Source: JACKBK01 sp963707275
GTDB taxonomy: Bacteria; Chloroflexota; Anaerolineae; JAAEKA01
DNA: 64,000 nt
Assembly (NCBI GenBank): GCA_963707275.1
Contig: CAVPPH010000013.1
Location: 434,001-498,000, forward strand
Direction of reading: 5' to 3'
Of the stretch, positions 51,527 through 61,351 are shown in pieces. The first letter of the stretch is position 1. Each line of letters starts with the position of its first letter. Under the pieces are notes generated by a model. It saw only the letters and a program-made list of their open reading frames with translations. It did no database searches and was not told the DNA's origin. The position numbers and the translations under genes are program-made.

Positions 51527-52652
51527 CGTCCAGACTGATTTCCAGCACGCTCAAGCCGGTAGCGCCGGTGGTCACACTGCCAGCGATGTCAACGGTGTCG
51601 TAGGCGATGGCGCCATCGGCCGGCGACGTGACGGTCAGTTGCGGGGGCGTCGAGGTGACTTTGACGAACACATGGTCCTCGACATCGCCGTCTGGGGAAT
51701 GCTGCCCCGCACCCGATGTTGCGGTGGCGACGATCTCGTAGACGCCTTCGCCCGGCAGGGTGACCGTCGCGCTCCAGGCCGTGATGGCGGCCGACGAATC
51801 GGCCAGTTGCGCCTGCACGGTGGTTGTCTGGCCGAGTACGCTCAGCGTGACCTGTGGGTTGACGCCGGGGCTGGCAAAGCGCGCGTAGCCGGTCAGCGGG
51901 ATGACCGGATTGTTGGTGTCGCCGGCCAGCGCGGGCGAGGTGATGACGGCCAAATCGCCGTTGTCCACCACGGTGACGGTGCGCGTTTCGCTGCGAGTTT
52001 CGTTGCCGGAGCGGTCACGCGCGATCGCGACGACTTCCAGCGTGCCGCTGACGCCGCCGACAACGGCGCTGAAGCTGCGCGCCAGCCCGCTATCTGCGGA
52101 CCAGCCGTCGTCCACCCAGTCCGCATCGACCGGGACGCCGTTGACTTCGAAGCTGACCGAGGACACGTTGAAGCGTTGGCCCACGCCGGTGGGCACGTAG
52201 TCGCTGACCTGCGCCTCCAGCTCGAAGGCGACGAAGTTGGTCGAAACCGACGCCGCGACCGGCCACGTCCAGGTGACCGCCGGGGCGGTGCCGTCGGCGA
52301 CGAACGCACTGACGAACTGCGGCCCGCTGTCGTTGCCGGCCACGTCGTCGCCCTGGCTGTAGAGCCGATACAGGCCGTCGCCTTCGGATGGCGTGACGGC
52401 GGCGTTCCAGTAGGAGCCAGTCTCGCCGGCCGTTGCCAGCGTGGCTGCCGACCAACTCGATGGTTCCGTGGCAGTCACTGGCTGGCTGGCGTCGATCACA
52501 TGGCTGATGCCCACTTCCACCGATGCCATTCCCGAGTTGCCCTCGACGCAGGTCGTGCCTTCTGCGCCGAACAGCAGCGTCAGCGGCACGGCCAGCACTT
52601 CGCGGTAGCCCATGTCTGAGATGCTGCCGCCGCCGACCGGCACCGGCGCCAA
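51411..52652 (-). CDS. Giant protein D, piece 8: Ig-like domains
   Basis: In frame from about 52,705 to 51,470. SDMGYREVLAVPLTLLFGAE corresponds to the conserved ADMGYDELLA segment that follows the beta-helices in the other copies. Ig-like domains with DGLYRLYSQGDDVAGND and VVAIARDRSGNETRSET follow. Confidence 0.75.
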   Translation of the reverse strand: MAPVPVGGGSISDMGYREVLAVPLTLLFGAEGTTCVEGNSGMASVEVGISHVIDASQPVTATEPSSWSAATLATAGETGSYWNAAVTPSEGDGLYRLYSQGDDVAGNDSGPQFVSAFVADGTAPAVTWTWPVAASVSTNFVAFELEAQVSDYVPTGVGQRFNVSSVSFEVNGVPVDADWVDDGWSADSGLARSFSAVVGGVSGTLEVVAIARDRSGNETRSETRTVTVVDNGDLAVITSPALAGDTNNPVIPLTGYARFASPGVNPQVTLSVLGQTTTVQAQLADSSAAITAWSATVTLPGEGVYEIVATATSGAGQHSPDGDVEDHVFVKVTSTPPQLTVTSPADGAIAYDTVDIAGSVTTGATGLSVLEISLDGGFTWQALPVANDGSWSTQWLVPARSGLRRLRDTHPRQ

Positions 52653-55600
52653 CGGTTCGCCCGTATCGACGGCCGGCGAAGCGGCTTGCAGGCTGTAGTC
52701 GCCCGCCCCACGTTGACGAAGAGCGGATCCTGACCGGTGATTTCATGGCTGCGCTGGACCACTGCCTGCGGCGTGCCGTCGGCTGTGTCGCCGGCCGCCA
52801 GCAGCGCGATTTCGCACGGGCTCAGCGCGCGGTCGTAGACGCGCACATCGTCCAGCAGGCCATCGAAACGTTCGTTGTTCGAGTTGATCTGAACGTCGAG
52901 TCCTGCGCCCACGGTGCCGCTGACAGTTCTGGAACCGATTTCGACGCCATCCACGTACAGGCGCATGGTTGTGCCATCGTAGGTGCCGGCCACGTGGTAC
53001 CATTCGCCGACTGCCGGTACGCCGGCATGAATGTGCTGGATGGTGCCGTTGATCTTCATGTAAAAGTCAAATCGGCCGCCATCAAAGCGCAATACTGCCT
53101 TCTCACCGTCCAGTGTGATGAAGCGCGCGTAGCCTGTAGCAGGTACGCTGTCAGCTTTCGCCCACAGCGCCAGCGTCAGCATCTGGGCGTTGTTGATGAG
53201 CGTGGTGTTGCCTGCCTGGGCCGCTCCGGCGTTGCTGAGGTCGATGGCAAACGGATTGTCGAAGGACAACGGCGCGGCGTCGCTGGTATAGACCGCGCCG
53301 CCCGGCAGGGACGCGTTGTAGCCATTGCCCGACCAGTCGGTTGCGGTGGATCCGCCGCCTTCGTCGAAGCGCCAGTAGCCCTGCAAACCATCGCTGGTCG
53401 ATGCCGCGCTGTAGTTCTCGGCATTGTCGTACAACAGGTTGTAGTCGTTGAAGATCGCGCCGCCAGCAGTACACAGCCCGGATGCGTTGCCGGCCAGGAT
53501 GCTGTTGTGTACGCCAGCCCACGAGCCGGCGCCGCTGGCAGCCACTGCCGTGCGTGCGTTGTTGGCGATGGTGTTGTTGAAGGTGACGCCGGACGAGCCG
53601 TCCTCGAACAGGATGCCGTCGCCGTTGCCGGTGATCAGGCTGCGCGTCACCGTGATGGTGTTGGAATGGCCGGTCGCCAGGATCGCGGCGTTGCCGGCCG
53701 CGCTGCCGGAGCCGGTGATCTTGAGGCCGCTGATCTCCGACTGAACCGTGCCCGAAAGCACGACCGTGCTGCCGCTGCCTGGCCCCTGGATGGTCGTGTC
53801 GTCGGCGCCGCTGCCGGCCAGCCGGGTGTAGCTGGGCAGGGTCAGCGACTCGCTGTACGTCCCCGGCCCAACGCCGATGGTGTAGGTTGATTTCGTTCCC
53901 TGGCTGAAGGCTTGCGCCATGGTGGTCGCGGCGCTGTCGATGGCGTCCTGGACCACGTTGAAGGCATCGACCTGCCAGTCCAGCCCGTCGTTGATGCACG
54001 TTTCGCAGTAGTCGTCGTCGGCGTAGAAGGCGGCCTGGGCGTGCTGCCAGGCGCCGATGTCCACCCGGCCGCCGGTGGCGGGCGGCGTCGGATCGTCGGG
54101 GTCGCCGGCGTTGATGGCCGGCGAGGGGTCCTGCAACTGGAAGTTGTTGACCGACGACTGCACGAAGAGCGGGTCGGCGAAGACATCGCCGGGCGCGGGC
54201 TGGTCCACCGGCGCGCCGTCGATGGTCAGATCCTCGCCGTTGCGCCAGAATAGGTCATAGTCGCGCGTCACGCTGCCGCCGGTTCGTCCGGCATTGGTCA
54301 GACTGCGAACCGCAACATCCGACAGCGCCTGGTCGTAGATTTGCAGGTCGTCCACCAGACCGTGGAAGCGGTTGATGTTGTCGCCGCGCTGGCCGATGAA
54401 CAGGTCTGAGTCGTTAACGGTGGTTCCGGTGGTGGTGTCAGCGATCGAGCCTTCCAGCACGCCGTCCACATACAGCTTGAGCGTGCCCGAAGCGCCGCCG
54501 GAGCGCACCATGACAATGTGGTGCCACTGGCCGTTGTTGATGGCCGTGGTCGAATGCAGGTACGGGTTGTTCGATCCGTCGTAGCGCGCCACGGCTACCT
54601 TGCCTTCATCGCTGCCGGCGTTCTGGTTGAAGTAACGAATGACGTACGGGAAGCGTGCTTCGTGCTGGCTCCATTTTTCCACGAGGTCGCTGTCGTTGTC
54701 GGATCCTGACGGATACTGGGTGGCGTCCGGCTTGGCCCACACTGAAACCGTGAAGTCGTCGTGCGCGCCGAAGTCCAGCGCGTCGGCGTCAGGGATGACC
54801 ACGTGGTCGTCTACGCCGTCCAGCGTCAGCGCATAGGGGTTCTCCGTGCCGATGGGCGCGGCGCTGGTGGCGTAGGCCGCGCCGTTGACCAGCGTGCCGT
54901 TGTTGCCGTTGCCGGTGTCGTCGAACGCCGTCACACCGCTGCCCTCGTCGAAGGACCAGGCCGCGACGGGAGCGGTCGCGCCACAGCTTGTCAGATCAAT
55001 CGCGGTTCCCTGGTTGAATGCCAGCACGGTGTTGCGCTGGTCGAGGCTGCCACAGTTGCGTGTATGCACGCCGTCCACGTTGTTGACCACGGTGTTGTTG
55101 AGGAGCGTCACGGCGGCGCGGTTGCCGTCCGAGGTAACTGCCGTATTGGTATTGCGGATCACCAACCGCTGCAACGTGACATTGCCCTGCTTGACGCGCA
55201 CGCCGTCGTAGCTGTCGTTGCCCTGGATGGTCATGTGCGCCAGGCGCGCGCTGCCCGCCATCCCGGCGCTGACCATGGGCCGGTTGATCCAATCGGCCGG
55301 GCTTTTGACACCCGAAGCAAGGCTGGCAATGTCTTCTGCGCTCAGCGCTTCATTCCACAGCGCCACGTCGTCCAGCATGCCGCTGATGCCGTAGCTGGGG
55401 TTGGTGAAACCGCCATCACCGCCGCTGCCGAACCAGAGCGGCGTGGTGTTGCCCAGGCTGGTGGTCGCCCGGTTGCCGCCGACGGTGCTGACATATGCGC
55501 CGTTGAGGTACAGGTCCTGGTAGCGTACGCCGCCCTGGATGCGGACGACATAAGCCACGTGCTGCCAGCCGTTGTCCGACGGGTCGTATTCAGGACCGTA

Positions 55601-55861
55601 GTCCCAGCCTGGGCTGTTGTAGGTCGCCATTCGATTGCGGTTGCCGCTGCCGTTAGCGTCCTGAACCTCCCACTTGAGTTCACCAGCGTTCGTGTTGCCC
55701 GGCTTGCCCATGGTCTTCCCGCTCATTTCGGCGGCCGTGCCCTCTACCCAGTAGGCGACGGTGAACGCCTGGTCGAAGAGCAGCGAGTCGGAGTGCTTGA
55801 CCATGATCGCTTCGCCGCCCTGGAAGTCGATGGATTGCCCGCTGCCCAGCGTGGCAGGCAC
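52580..55861 (-). CDS. Giant protein D, piece 7: three LamG-like domains in the beta-helix region
   Basis: Open upstream to about 56,115 (IYEEQISLADGVNIVGSGPE). Three concanavalin-like LamG domains are visible: the first around VKHSDSLLFDQAFTVAYWVE, the second around DFTVSVWAKPDATQYPSGSD, the third around EWYHVAGTYDGTTMRLYVDG; each ends near a DDV-type motif (MLDDVALWNEALS, LVDDLQIYDQALS, LLDDVRVYDRALS). Beta-helix rungs separate them, and YCETCINDGLDWQVDAFNVV opens the second Cys-headed module near 54,010. LamG domains often bind glycans or proteins. Breaks near 52,705. Confidence 0.82.
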   Translation of the reverse strand: MPATLGSGQSIDFQGGEAIMVKHSDSLLFDQAFTVAYWVEGTAAEMSGKTMGKPGNTNAGELKWEVQDANGSGNRNRMATYNSPGWDYGPEYDPSDNGWQHVAYVVRIQGGVRYQDLYLNGAYVSTVGGNRATTSLGNTTPLWFGSGGDGGFTNPSYGISGMLDDVALWNEALSAEDIASLASGVKSPADWINRPMVSAGMAGSARLAHMTIQGNDSYDGVRVKQGNVTLQRLVIRNTNTAVTSDGNRAAVTLLNNTVVNNVDGVHTRNCGSLDQRNTVLAFNQGTAIDLTSCGATAPVAAWSFDEGSGVTAFDDTGNGNNGTLVNGAAYATSAAPIGTENPYALTLDGVDDHVVIPDADALDFGAHDDFTVSVWAKPDATQYPSGSDNDSDLVEKWSQHEARFPYVIRYFNQNAGSDEGKVAVARYDGSNNPYLHSTTAINNGQWHHIVMVRSGGASGTLKLYVDGVLEGSIADTTTGTTVNDSDLFIGQRGDNINRFHGLVDDLQIYDQALSDVAVRSLTNAGRTGGSVTRDYDLFWRNGEDLTIDGAPVDQPAPGDVFADPLFVQSSVNNFQLQDPSPAINAGDPDDPTPPATGGRVDIGAWQHAQAAFYADDDYCETCINDGLDWQVDAFNVVQDAIDSAATTMAQAFSQGTKSTYTIGVGPGTYSESLTLPSYTRLAGSGADDTTIQGPGSGSTVVLSGTVQSEISGLKITGSGSAAGNAAILATGHSNTITVTRSLITGNGDGILFEDGSSGVTFNNTIANNARTAVAASGAGSWAGVHNSILAGNASGLCTAGGAIFNDYNLLYDNAENYSAASTSDGLQGYWRFDEGGGSTATDWSGNGYNASLPGGAVYTSDAAPLSFDNPFAIDLSNAGAAQAGNTTLINNAQMLTLALWAKADSVPATGYARFITLDGEKAVLRFDGGRFDFYMKINGTIQHIHAGVPAVGEWYHVAGTYDGTTMRLYVDGVEIGSRTVSGTVGAGLDVQINSNNERFDGLLDDVRVYDRALSPCEIALLAAGDTADGTPQAVVQRSHEITGQDPLFVNVGRATTACKPLRRPSIRANRWRRCRSAAAASQTWATAKCWPCR

Positions 55862-56069
55862 ATTGGTCGAGTAGGTCGCGCCGCTTCCGTGGCCGGAGTA
55901 AGTGCCGTTGTTGCCGTTGCCGGTGTCGTCGGCCAGCGTGCCGTCGAAGGTCCAGTAGCCGACCAGCGAGCTTTCAGCCAGATCGGAAGCGGGCGCGCGG
56001 CTGGCAGATTGGCCAGTCGCGCTGGTCGGCGGTGCCAGGATTGTTACCTCCGGCCCTGACCCGACGATG

Positions 56070-58409
56070 TTAACGCCGTCCGCCAGCGAAATCTGCTCTT
56101 CGTAGATGCCCGGCAGAGACGAAGATGGTCTGGCCGCCGGCGTCGATGGCCGACTGGATCGTGGCGAAAGCGTCCGTACCCCACCCGTGTCCGTCGTTGT
56201 CGCAACTCGCGCAGTAAGTCGGCGAGACGTAGACGGTGTCGCTGGCTTGCTGCGCGCGCAGCGGCTGGCGCGAGATGGCGCCCGGACCCTGGACTTGTGC
56301 TGACACAGGCAGTCCGGCTGGATCTGGCTGCGGCACCGGACCGTGAGCGATTTCTGCGGGCGTTTCCTGGCCGCCGCCGGCGTCCGGCGGCACGATCAGC
56401 AGGTCAGACGACAGGTCGCAGTTCAGGTCGGAACCGGCCGCATAGGGCGCGGAAGCGACGGCTGCCGCGTTGTCAATGGTCGCAGCGATGGCCGGCGAGC
56501 CGGGGCGGGTCGCGCTGCCGTGGATGACGTAAGCCTGGTTGGTAGACGTCCCCAGCAGCAGATCGTTCAGGCCGTCGGCGTTGACGTCGCCTGCGGCGGC
56601 CAGCACGCCGGAGGCGGCCGGGCTGTAGCTCAGCGTGGCGTCGCCGCCGTAGCCCTGGCCCCAATCGGCGGCGCTGCGTCCGTAGACCAGCCGCGGCGCG
56701 TTGCCATCGCTGTAAAGCAAGTCATCCAGTCCGTCGCCGTCGATGTCGCCCAGCGCCACAACTTGTTTGCCCGGCTGGCTCGATCCGGAGAAAGAAGCCG
56801 CGGCATCGTTGACGGGAACGACCGGAATGCTGGCCGCACCCTTGTAGTTTGACGATCCAAGCAGCAGGTAAACTCGGGCGCCGGCGCCGTAGCTGTTGGC
56901 CGGGTCGCTGACGGCGAAATCGGCCAGGCCGTCGTCGTTCAGGTCGCCGACCCCGGTCGCGACCGAGCCCGACGCGGCGGCAAACGGGATGACCGCGGCC
57001 GACTGGCTGTCAATGGCGAAGGTCTGCGAGGCAAACTTGCTGCGGCCTGCCAGCAGGTAGACGCTGCTGGATGTGCCGATCAGCAGGTCGCCGTAGCGGT
57101 CGTCGTTGACATCGCCCGCGGCTGCAATCCACTGGCCGATGGTTCCGCCCTGGCTGGTGAGGATCACGCCTTTCGTGCTGCTGCTGGAACTGCTCAACGT
57201 GCTGAGATCCCAGGATGCGCCGGTGCCGTCGTAGCGCCCGTAGACCACGTACACGCGGTTGTTGCCGGAGTCGCCGATCAGCAGGTCGCTCAACCCGTCG
57301 CCGTTGACGTCGCCGGCGGGCGCAATGTGGCTGCCCAGACTGCTGGAGCCGCTGACGACCATGCTGGAGATCGACGCATCCAGCGCCTCGACGTCGGGCG
57401 GCACCGGCCAGTCGCCGGCGCGGCCGTAGAGAATGACGACCTTGCCCTCGCCGGCGTTGGCGGCCGGCATGCCGATGGCCGCGTCGGCCCGGTTGTCGCC
57501 GTTCATGTCGCCCACCCAGGTCACGGTCCCGCCGGTCAGGTCGCCGACATTCGACGCCTCCAGCCAGACGGTGGCGTCGTCCTGGCTGTCCAGCGAGCCG
57601 CTCAGATCGGCCGGCCGGGCCGGCAGCGGCGCGTTGCCGGTATCGTCGGCGTGGCCCAGCAACGTGGTGGACTGGCCCGCCGGTAGGTCGGACAGGTAGT
57701 TGCCGAGCGTGACGGCAGGCGGCAGGATGTCAAGCACGACGCGGACCGTCGTCGCGTCGCCCGCCTGCCCCAGGGCGTCGATGGCGCGTGCCGAGATCGC
57801 ATGGGAGCCGCTGGCGCCAGCGTAGACTTTCCAGGAATAGGTCTCAGCTTGCGTTGGCGGCGCGTCGCTGCGCGCCGACCAGATGTGCTCCCAGGGACCG
57901 CCGTCAATGCTGACCTGGATGACATCAACGCCGGCTGCCACCGACGCGCCCGACGCCAGATCGCTGGCCTCGATCTCGACCGGGATCGTCGCGCCGCCCT
58001 GGCTGTCCGGCGTGAGATTGGTGATGACCTGCCCATCGGCCAGGTTGGTGATGCTGGCGCTGGGGCCGGTGCGGTCCACGACCACGGTGGCGCTGGACGG
58101 CGTCGTCTGCACATTGCCGACCACGTCGGTCGCGCGCGCTTGCAGCGCGTACGAGCCGTCGGTCAACGGCAGCGTCCACGTCCAGGTGAAAACGCCGGTG
58201 CCGTTGACCGGCTGCCACGCTCCGCCCGCAATCGAAACCTCCACGCTGGCGACCCACGAGTCGCTGGGCGTGTCGCTGGCCGACCCCGTGACGAGATAGC
58301 TGGCGGCGTTGGTGACGGTGGTGTCGTCGGCCGGCGGGTCGTTGATCACCGCGACCGGCGGAGTGTTGTCGATGATGACCTGCGCGGTCGCCTGCGCCTG
58401 GCGCGTCAC
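56070..58409 (-). CDS. Giant protein D, piece 6: Ig-like domains and FG-GAP propeller
   Basis: Open upstream to about 58,600. Two Ig-like domains, DILPPAVTLGNYLSDLPAG, and then seven or so FG-GAP units (DMNGDNRADAAIGMPA, DVNGDGLSDLLIGDSGNN, DLNDDGLADFAVSDP, DIDGDGLDDLLYSDG). After the cap GSDLNCDLSSDLLIVP the chain goes directly to YCASCDNDGHGWGTDAFATI, skipping the second FG-GAP block. Breaks near 56,115. Confidence 0.8.
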   Translation of the reverse strand: MTRQAQATAQVIIDNTPPVAVINDPPADDTTVTNAASYLVTGSASDTPSDSWVASVEVSIAGGAWQPVNGTGVFTWTWTLPLTDGSYALQARATDVVGNVQTTPSSATVVVDRTGPSASITNLADGQVITNLTPDSQGGATIPVEIEASDLASGASVAAGVDVIQVSIDGGPWEHIWSARSDAPPTQAETYSWKVYAGASGSHAISARAIDALGQAGDATTVRVVLDILPPAVTLGNYLSDLPAGQSTTLLGHADDTGNAPLPARPADLSGSLDSQDDATVWLEASNVGDLTGGTVTWVGDMNGDNRADAAIGMPAANAGEGKVVILYGRAGDWPVPPDVEALDASISSMVVSGSSSLGSHIAPAGDVNGDGLSDLLIGDSGNNRVYVVYGRYDGTGASWDLSTLSSSSSSTKGVILTSQGGTIGQWIAAAGDVNDDRYGDLLIGTSSSVYLLAGRSKFASQTFAIDSQSAAVIPFAAASGSVATGVGDLNDDGLADFAVSDPANSYGAGARVYLLLGSSNYKGAASIPVVPVNDAAASFSGSSQPGKQVVALGDIDGDGLDDLLYSDGNAPRLVYGRSAADWGQGYGGDATLSYSPAASGVLAAAGDVNADGLNDLLLGTSTNQAYVIHGSATRPGSPAIAATIDNAAAVASAPYAAGSDLNCDLSSDLLIVPPDAGGGQETPAEIAHGPVPQPDPAGLPVSAQVQGPGAISRQPLRAQQASDTVYVSPTYCASCDNDGHGWGTDAFATIQSAIDAGGQTIFVSAGHLRRADFAGGRR

Positions 58410-58947
58410 CGACGGGTCGGTGGGGTCGGTGAACGGCAGCGTCAGCGTCTGGTCGACCGATCCGCTGGCGGCGCTGGCCAGCGAGGGCGCTTGCAGCGTG
58501 ACCGTGAACTCCTCGCCGGGATAGAGAGGGCTTTGACTGAGATCCCAGAGCGTGCAGTCGTCGCTGCCAACGGTGGCGGTGGCCGGTGTGGGGAGCGGAA
58601 TAGCCGCTGGACGCCGTGACGCCGGTGACGCTCAGTGCGCCAAACGTGCCGCTGGGCGCGCACCATTGCAGCGTGGTGTCCAGCGCGTCGGCGATGTCGT
58701 TGAACAGGTGGAACTGCTCCTGCATGTCGTCGCCCGGTCCGAGAATGGTCAGCGGCGCGGCGCCGGGTGAATTGGGATCCTCGTAGCTGGGCGCGATCAC
58801 CGTCTGCGTCAGCCGCGGCGCGGTGTTGGCAGCCACCGGGCTGGTGCCGATGGCGCGTTCAGCCTTGTCGTTCAGACCATCGTTGTCATAATCCGCGTCG
58901 GTCGGGCTGGAGCAGACCCAGTAGCCACGTCCGGGGCCGGACCCCAC
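57925..58947 (-). CDS. Giant protein D, piece 5: end of Asp-rich block
   Basis: The frame is open upstream to about 59,075 (QELLIGTSPTRSDYDGDGLK). DYDNDGLNDKAERAIGTSPV is the last calcium-type repeat. A beta-rich segment runs to about 58,600; beyond that the reading is out of frame. Confidence 0.68.
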   Translation of the reverse strand: MGSGPGRGYWVCSSPTDADYDNDGLNDKAERAIGTSPVAANTAPRLTQTVIAPSYEDPNSPGAAPLTILGPGDDMQEQFHLFNDIADALDTTLQWCAPSGTFGALSVTGVTASSGYSAPHTGHRHRWQRRLHALGSQSKPSLSRRGVHGHAASALAGQRRQRIGRPDADAAVHRPHRPVGDAPGAGDRAGHHRQHSAGRGDQRPAGRRHHRHQRRQLSRHGVGQRHAQRLVGRQRGGFDCGRSVAAGQRHRRFHLDVDAAVDRRLVRAASARDRRGRQCADDAVQRHRGRGPHRPQRQHHQPGRWAGHHQSHAGQPGRRDDPGRDRGQRSGVGRVGGSRR

Positions 58948-58981
58948 GGTTGTGACCTCCCAGCCGCCGACCTGCTGGCCG

Positions 58982-61351
58982 TCAGCGTTGATGGTGCAGA
59001 CTTCCTCGCCGTCCTTCAGCCCGTCGCCATCGTAGTCCGATCTGGTGGGCGATGTGCCGATCAGCAGCTCCTGGGCAGTCGGTCAGTCCGTCGTTGTCGC
59101 TGTCGGCGCGCAGGCCGTTGCTGCCCAGTTGCTTCTCGTAGCCGTCGCTCAAGCCGTCGCCGTCGCTGTCCCAGACGTTGACACAGGTGCTGGTGGCGTT
59201 GGCGGGCAGTACGCCGTTGGGACAGGTGGCGCTCTCCCAGCCGATGCACGCGGAGGGGTGCGATGTGTTATGGGCGCCGTTGCACAGCAGGTCGCCATCG
59301 AGGTCCCAGTTCTTGAGATCCGACCATTCCCACAGTCCGCTCACCGTGTTCGGGAACACATCGATGTAGAGTGTTGTGGTGGCGTTGTTGTATGACGTTG
59401 TATCGCCGGAGCTGGGCGCGACGCCGGAAACAGTCTTGGCCTCGCAGTAGTCGTAGATGAAGTTGACGCCGTAGCACGACTGGTAGCGCAGCGAATACCT
59501 GACGACAGTCGTGATCTTGATGGCCAGGTTGCGGATCGCCTGCTCGGGCGTGATGCTCACCGTCGCATGGCTCTTGCAGTGTCCCTGGTTGTTGGAAGTC
59601 GTGCAGTTGTAATGGGTCGGCGTCGGCACGTTCGGCGTGACGGTGGCCCCGGCAGCACCGCTGAAGCGCCACTCGCCGTAGGCCGAGCTGTCCTTGACAT
59701 CGTCCAGATTGCCGCTGCGGCTGTGGGTCCAGTTCCACTTCGACTTGCCGGGGCCTTTGACGATGGTGCTGGTGAAATCGGTTTGCAATACCACGCTGTT
59801 GCCGGTGACGATGCCTTCGTCCGGGTTGCCCAGCGAGAGCGTCGTCGAACTGCTGGTCAAGGGGTTGTTCGAATCCAGTTCGGAATACATTGAGAAATCG
59901 GAAATCGTGCCTGCTAGCCATTCGGCGATGTCATCGAGAATGCTCTGGGGGCTGCTGCCAATTCCGAAGGCGTACAGCAGGGCATCGACAGCCAGGACCG
60001 GTCCGAGGATCAAAATAGCGATGACAGTTGTGACCGTGACGGCCGCCTGATAGCCGCCGTCCAGCGCGAGCTGCATGGCCTGGAGGTTGACCTCGCTGTT
60101 GGAGAACATCAGCCACGTGTTGGTCGGCTTGACGACGACGCCGACACTGGCCGCGGCGTTGGACTGGTTGGCGGCATGCCAGACGGCCGCGCCGTTTTGC
60201 AGCGCATCGGCGATCGCCGGCTGCGAGCGGGTCACGTCCTGTAGCGAGCCCTGCGACACGCGCAATCCCCAACTGTAGCCATCAGGCACCGAACGGCCCT
60301 TGGGCGCGAGGCGGTCGCGCGTGTCGCTCACCTGGGTCAGATAGCTGTCGATGCCAGGCAGACCCAGCGTATCCAGACCGTCCTGCCAGACTTGCCAGCC
60401 GCGCGCGTCGCCATAGGTGGTGCTAAGGCTTTCCAGTTGATCGATGTTCCAGGTGGTCTGGACGTAGCCGGGCAGCGAGGTCTCTTGCGGTTGGGAGAGC
60501 CAGTCGAAGATGGCCTGATCGTCGGCCTGTGCGCCCACCAGCGCGACGCCGTCCCGCTCGACATAATTCACCAGCCCGGCGTAGTAGTGCAGCACCAGGT
60601 AGTCTACCGCGCTTTTGGTGGACTGTTCCTCCTGGCTGGGATAGCGGTCGGCCAACTCAGCCAGCGCTTCGTCCATGGACAGGGCGCGCCAGCTATTGGC
60701 CGACGACTGCCACTGGTACTGAGTGACCTCGATCTGACGCATGGTCGAGAGCGTGTTCTGTGAAAGGTCTACCGTCAGCTTGCTGCCGGAAAGGGTGACG
60801 GCGTCGCTTTCCAGCCCGACCGCGCCGGTGGTTTCCTGGTAGCCCAACGCCAGCATCGGCGTGCGGCTGTGGCTGTAGTTCTGGCCCAGGAAGTCGACGG
60901 TGGTCGTCATGGTCGTGGTGGCCAGCGCCTCTTCACGGTGGTCGTAGGTCGCGTAGGATGTGGCGACGGGCGTAGTGATGCCCCACTTTTCATCGGGCGG
61001 CGTGCTGGCATTTGCAAAGCGATCGACGATGGTCGGCAGGTCGGGCTGCAAGTTGTAGAGGTACGATGTGTTGAGGCCCGCCATCAAGTTTGAAATGACC
61101 GTGCCTTCGTCGGCAGTGGTGGTGCTGGTCTCAGGCGCGCTGGGCGCTCCGAAAAGCGCCACCTCCGCCCCTTCGCTTTCGGTGACGCTCAGGCCGGCGA
61201 TGCGAATCTGAGGCTCGTAATAGGAGACAGCGACCTCGGGAGTGGTCTTGATCGTCGACTTGGTCGTCCAGTAGCCGTAGTTGCCGTAGAATTCGATGAA
61301 AGACGCGGGTCGACGTTTTCTCGTCGGTGTTGGCTTGCACCAGCCAGCCAA
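58982..61351 (-). CDS. Giant protein D, piece 4: conserved ectodomain, central helices, Asp-rich block
   Basis: In frame from about 61,310 to 59,075. ATYDHREEALATTTMTTTVD matches the TYPHRDEA motif of the other copies. Only one long hydrophobic stretch is clear here (AAVTVTTVIAILILGPVLAV), fewer than in A or C. The conserved NLAIKITTVVRYSLRYQSCY and DSDGDGLSDGYEK follow. Confidence 0.78.
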   Translation of the reverse strand: MAGWCKPTPTRKRRPASFIEFYGNYGYWTTKSTIKTTPEVAVSYYEPQIRIAGLSVTESEGAEVALFGAPSAPETSTTTADEGTVISNLMAGLNTSYLYNLQPDLPTIVDRFANASTPPDEKWGITTPVATSYATYDHREEALATTTMTTTVDFLGQNYSHSRTPMLALGYQETTGAVGLESDAVTLSGSKLTVDLSQNTLSTMRQIEVTQYQWQSSANSWRALSMDEALAELADRYPSQEEQSTKSAVDYLVLHYYAGLVNYVERDGVALVGAQADDQAIFDWLSQPQETSLPGYVQTTWNIDQLESLSTTYGDARGWQVWQDGLDTLGLPGIDSYLTQVSDTRDRLAPKGRSVPDGYSWGLRVSQGSLQDVTRSQPAIADALQNGAAVWHAANQSNAAASVGVVVKPTNTWLMFSNSEVNLQAMQLALDGGYQAAVTVTTVIAILILGPVLAVDALLYAFGIGSSPQSILDDIAEWLAGTISDFSMYSELDSNNPLTSSSTTLSLGNPDEGIVTGNSVVLQTDFTSTIVKGPGKSKWNWTHSRSGNLDDVKDSSAYGEWRFSGAAGATVTPNVPTPTHYNCTTSNNQGHCKSHATVSITPEQAIRNLAIKITTVVRYSLRYQSCYGVNFIYDYCEAKTVSGVAPSSGDTTSYNNATTTLYIDVFPNTVSGLWEWSDLKNWDLDGDLLCNGAHNTSHPSACIGWESATCPNGVLPANATSTCVNVWDSDGDGLSDGYEKQLGSNGLRADSDNDGLTDCPGAADRHIAHQIGLRWRRAEGRRGSLHHQR

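Noticed and set aside
54761..56059. 432-residue plus-strand open frame
   Set aside because: It is antisense to the LamG region of gene D; composition is that of a shadow frame, with no ribosome-binding site or domain.
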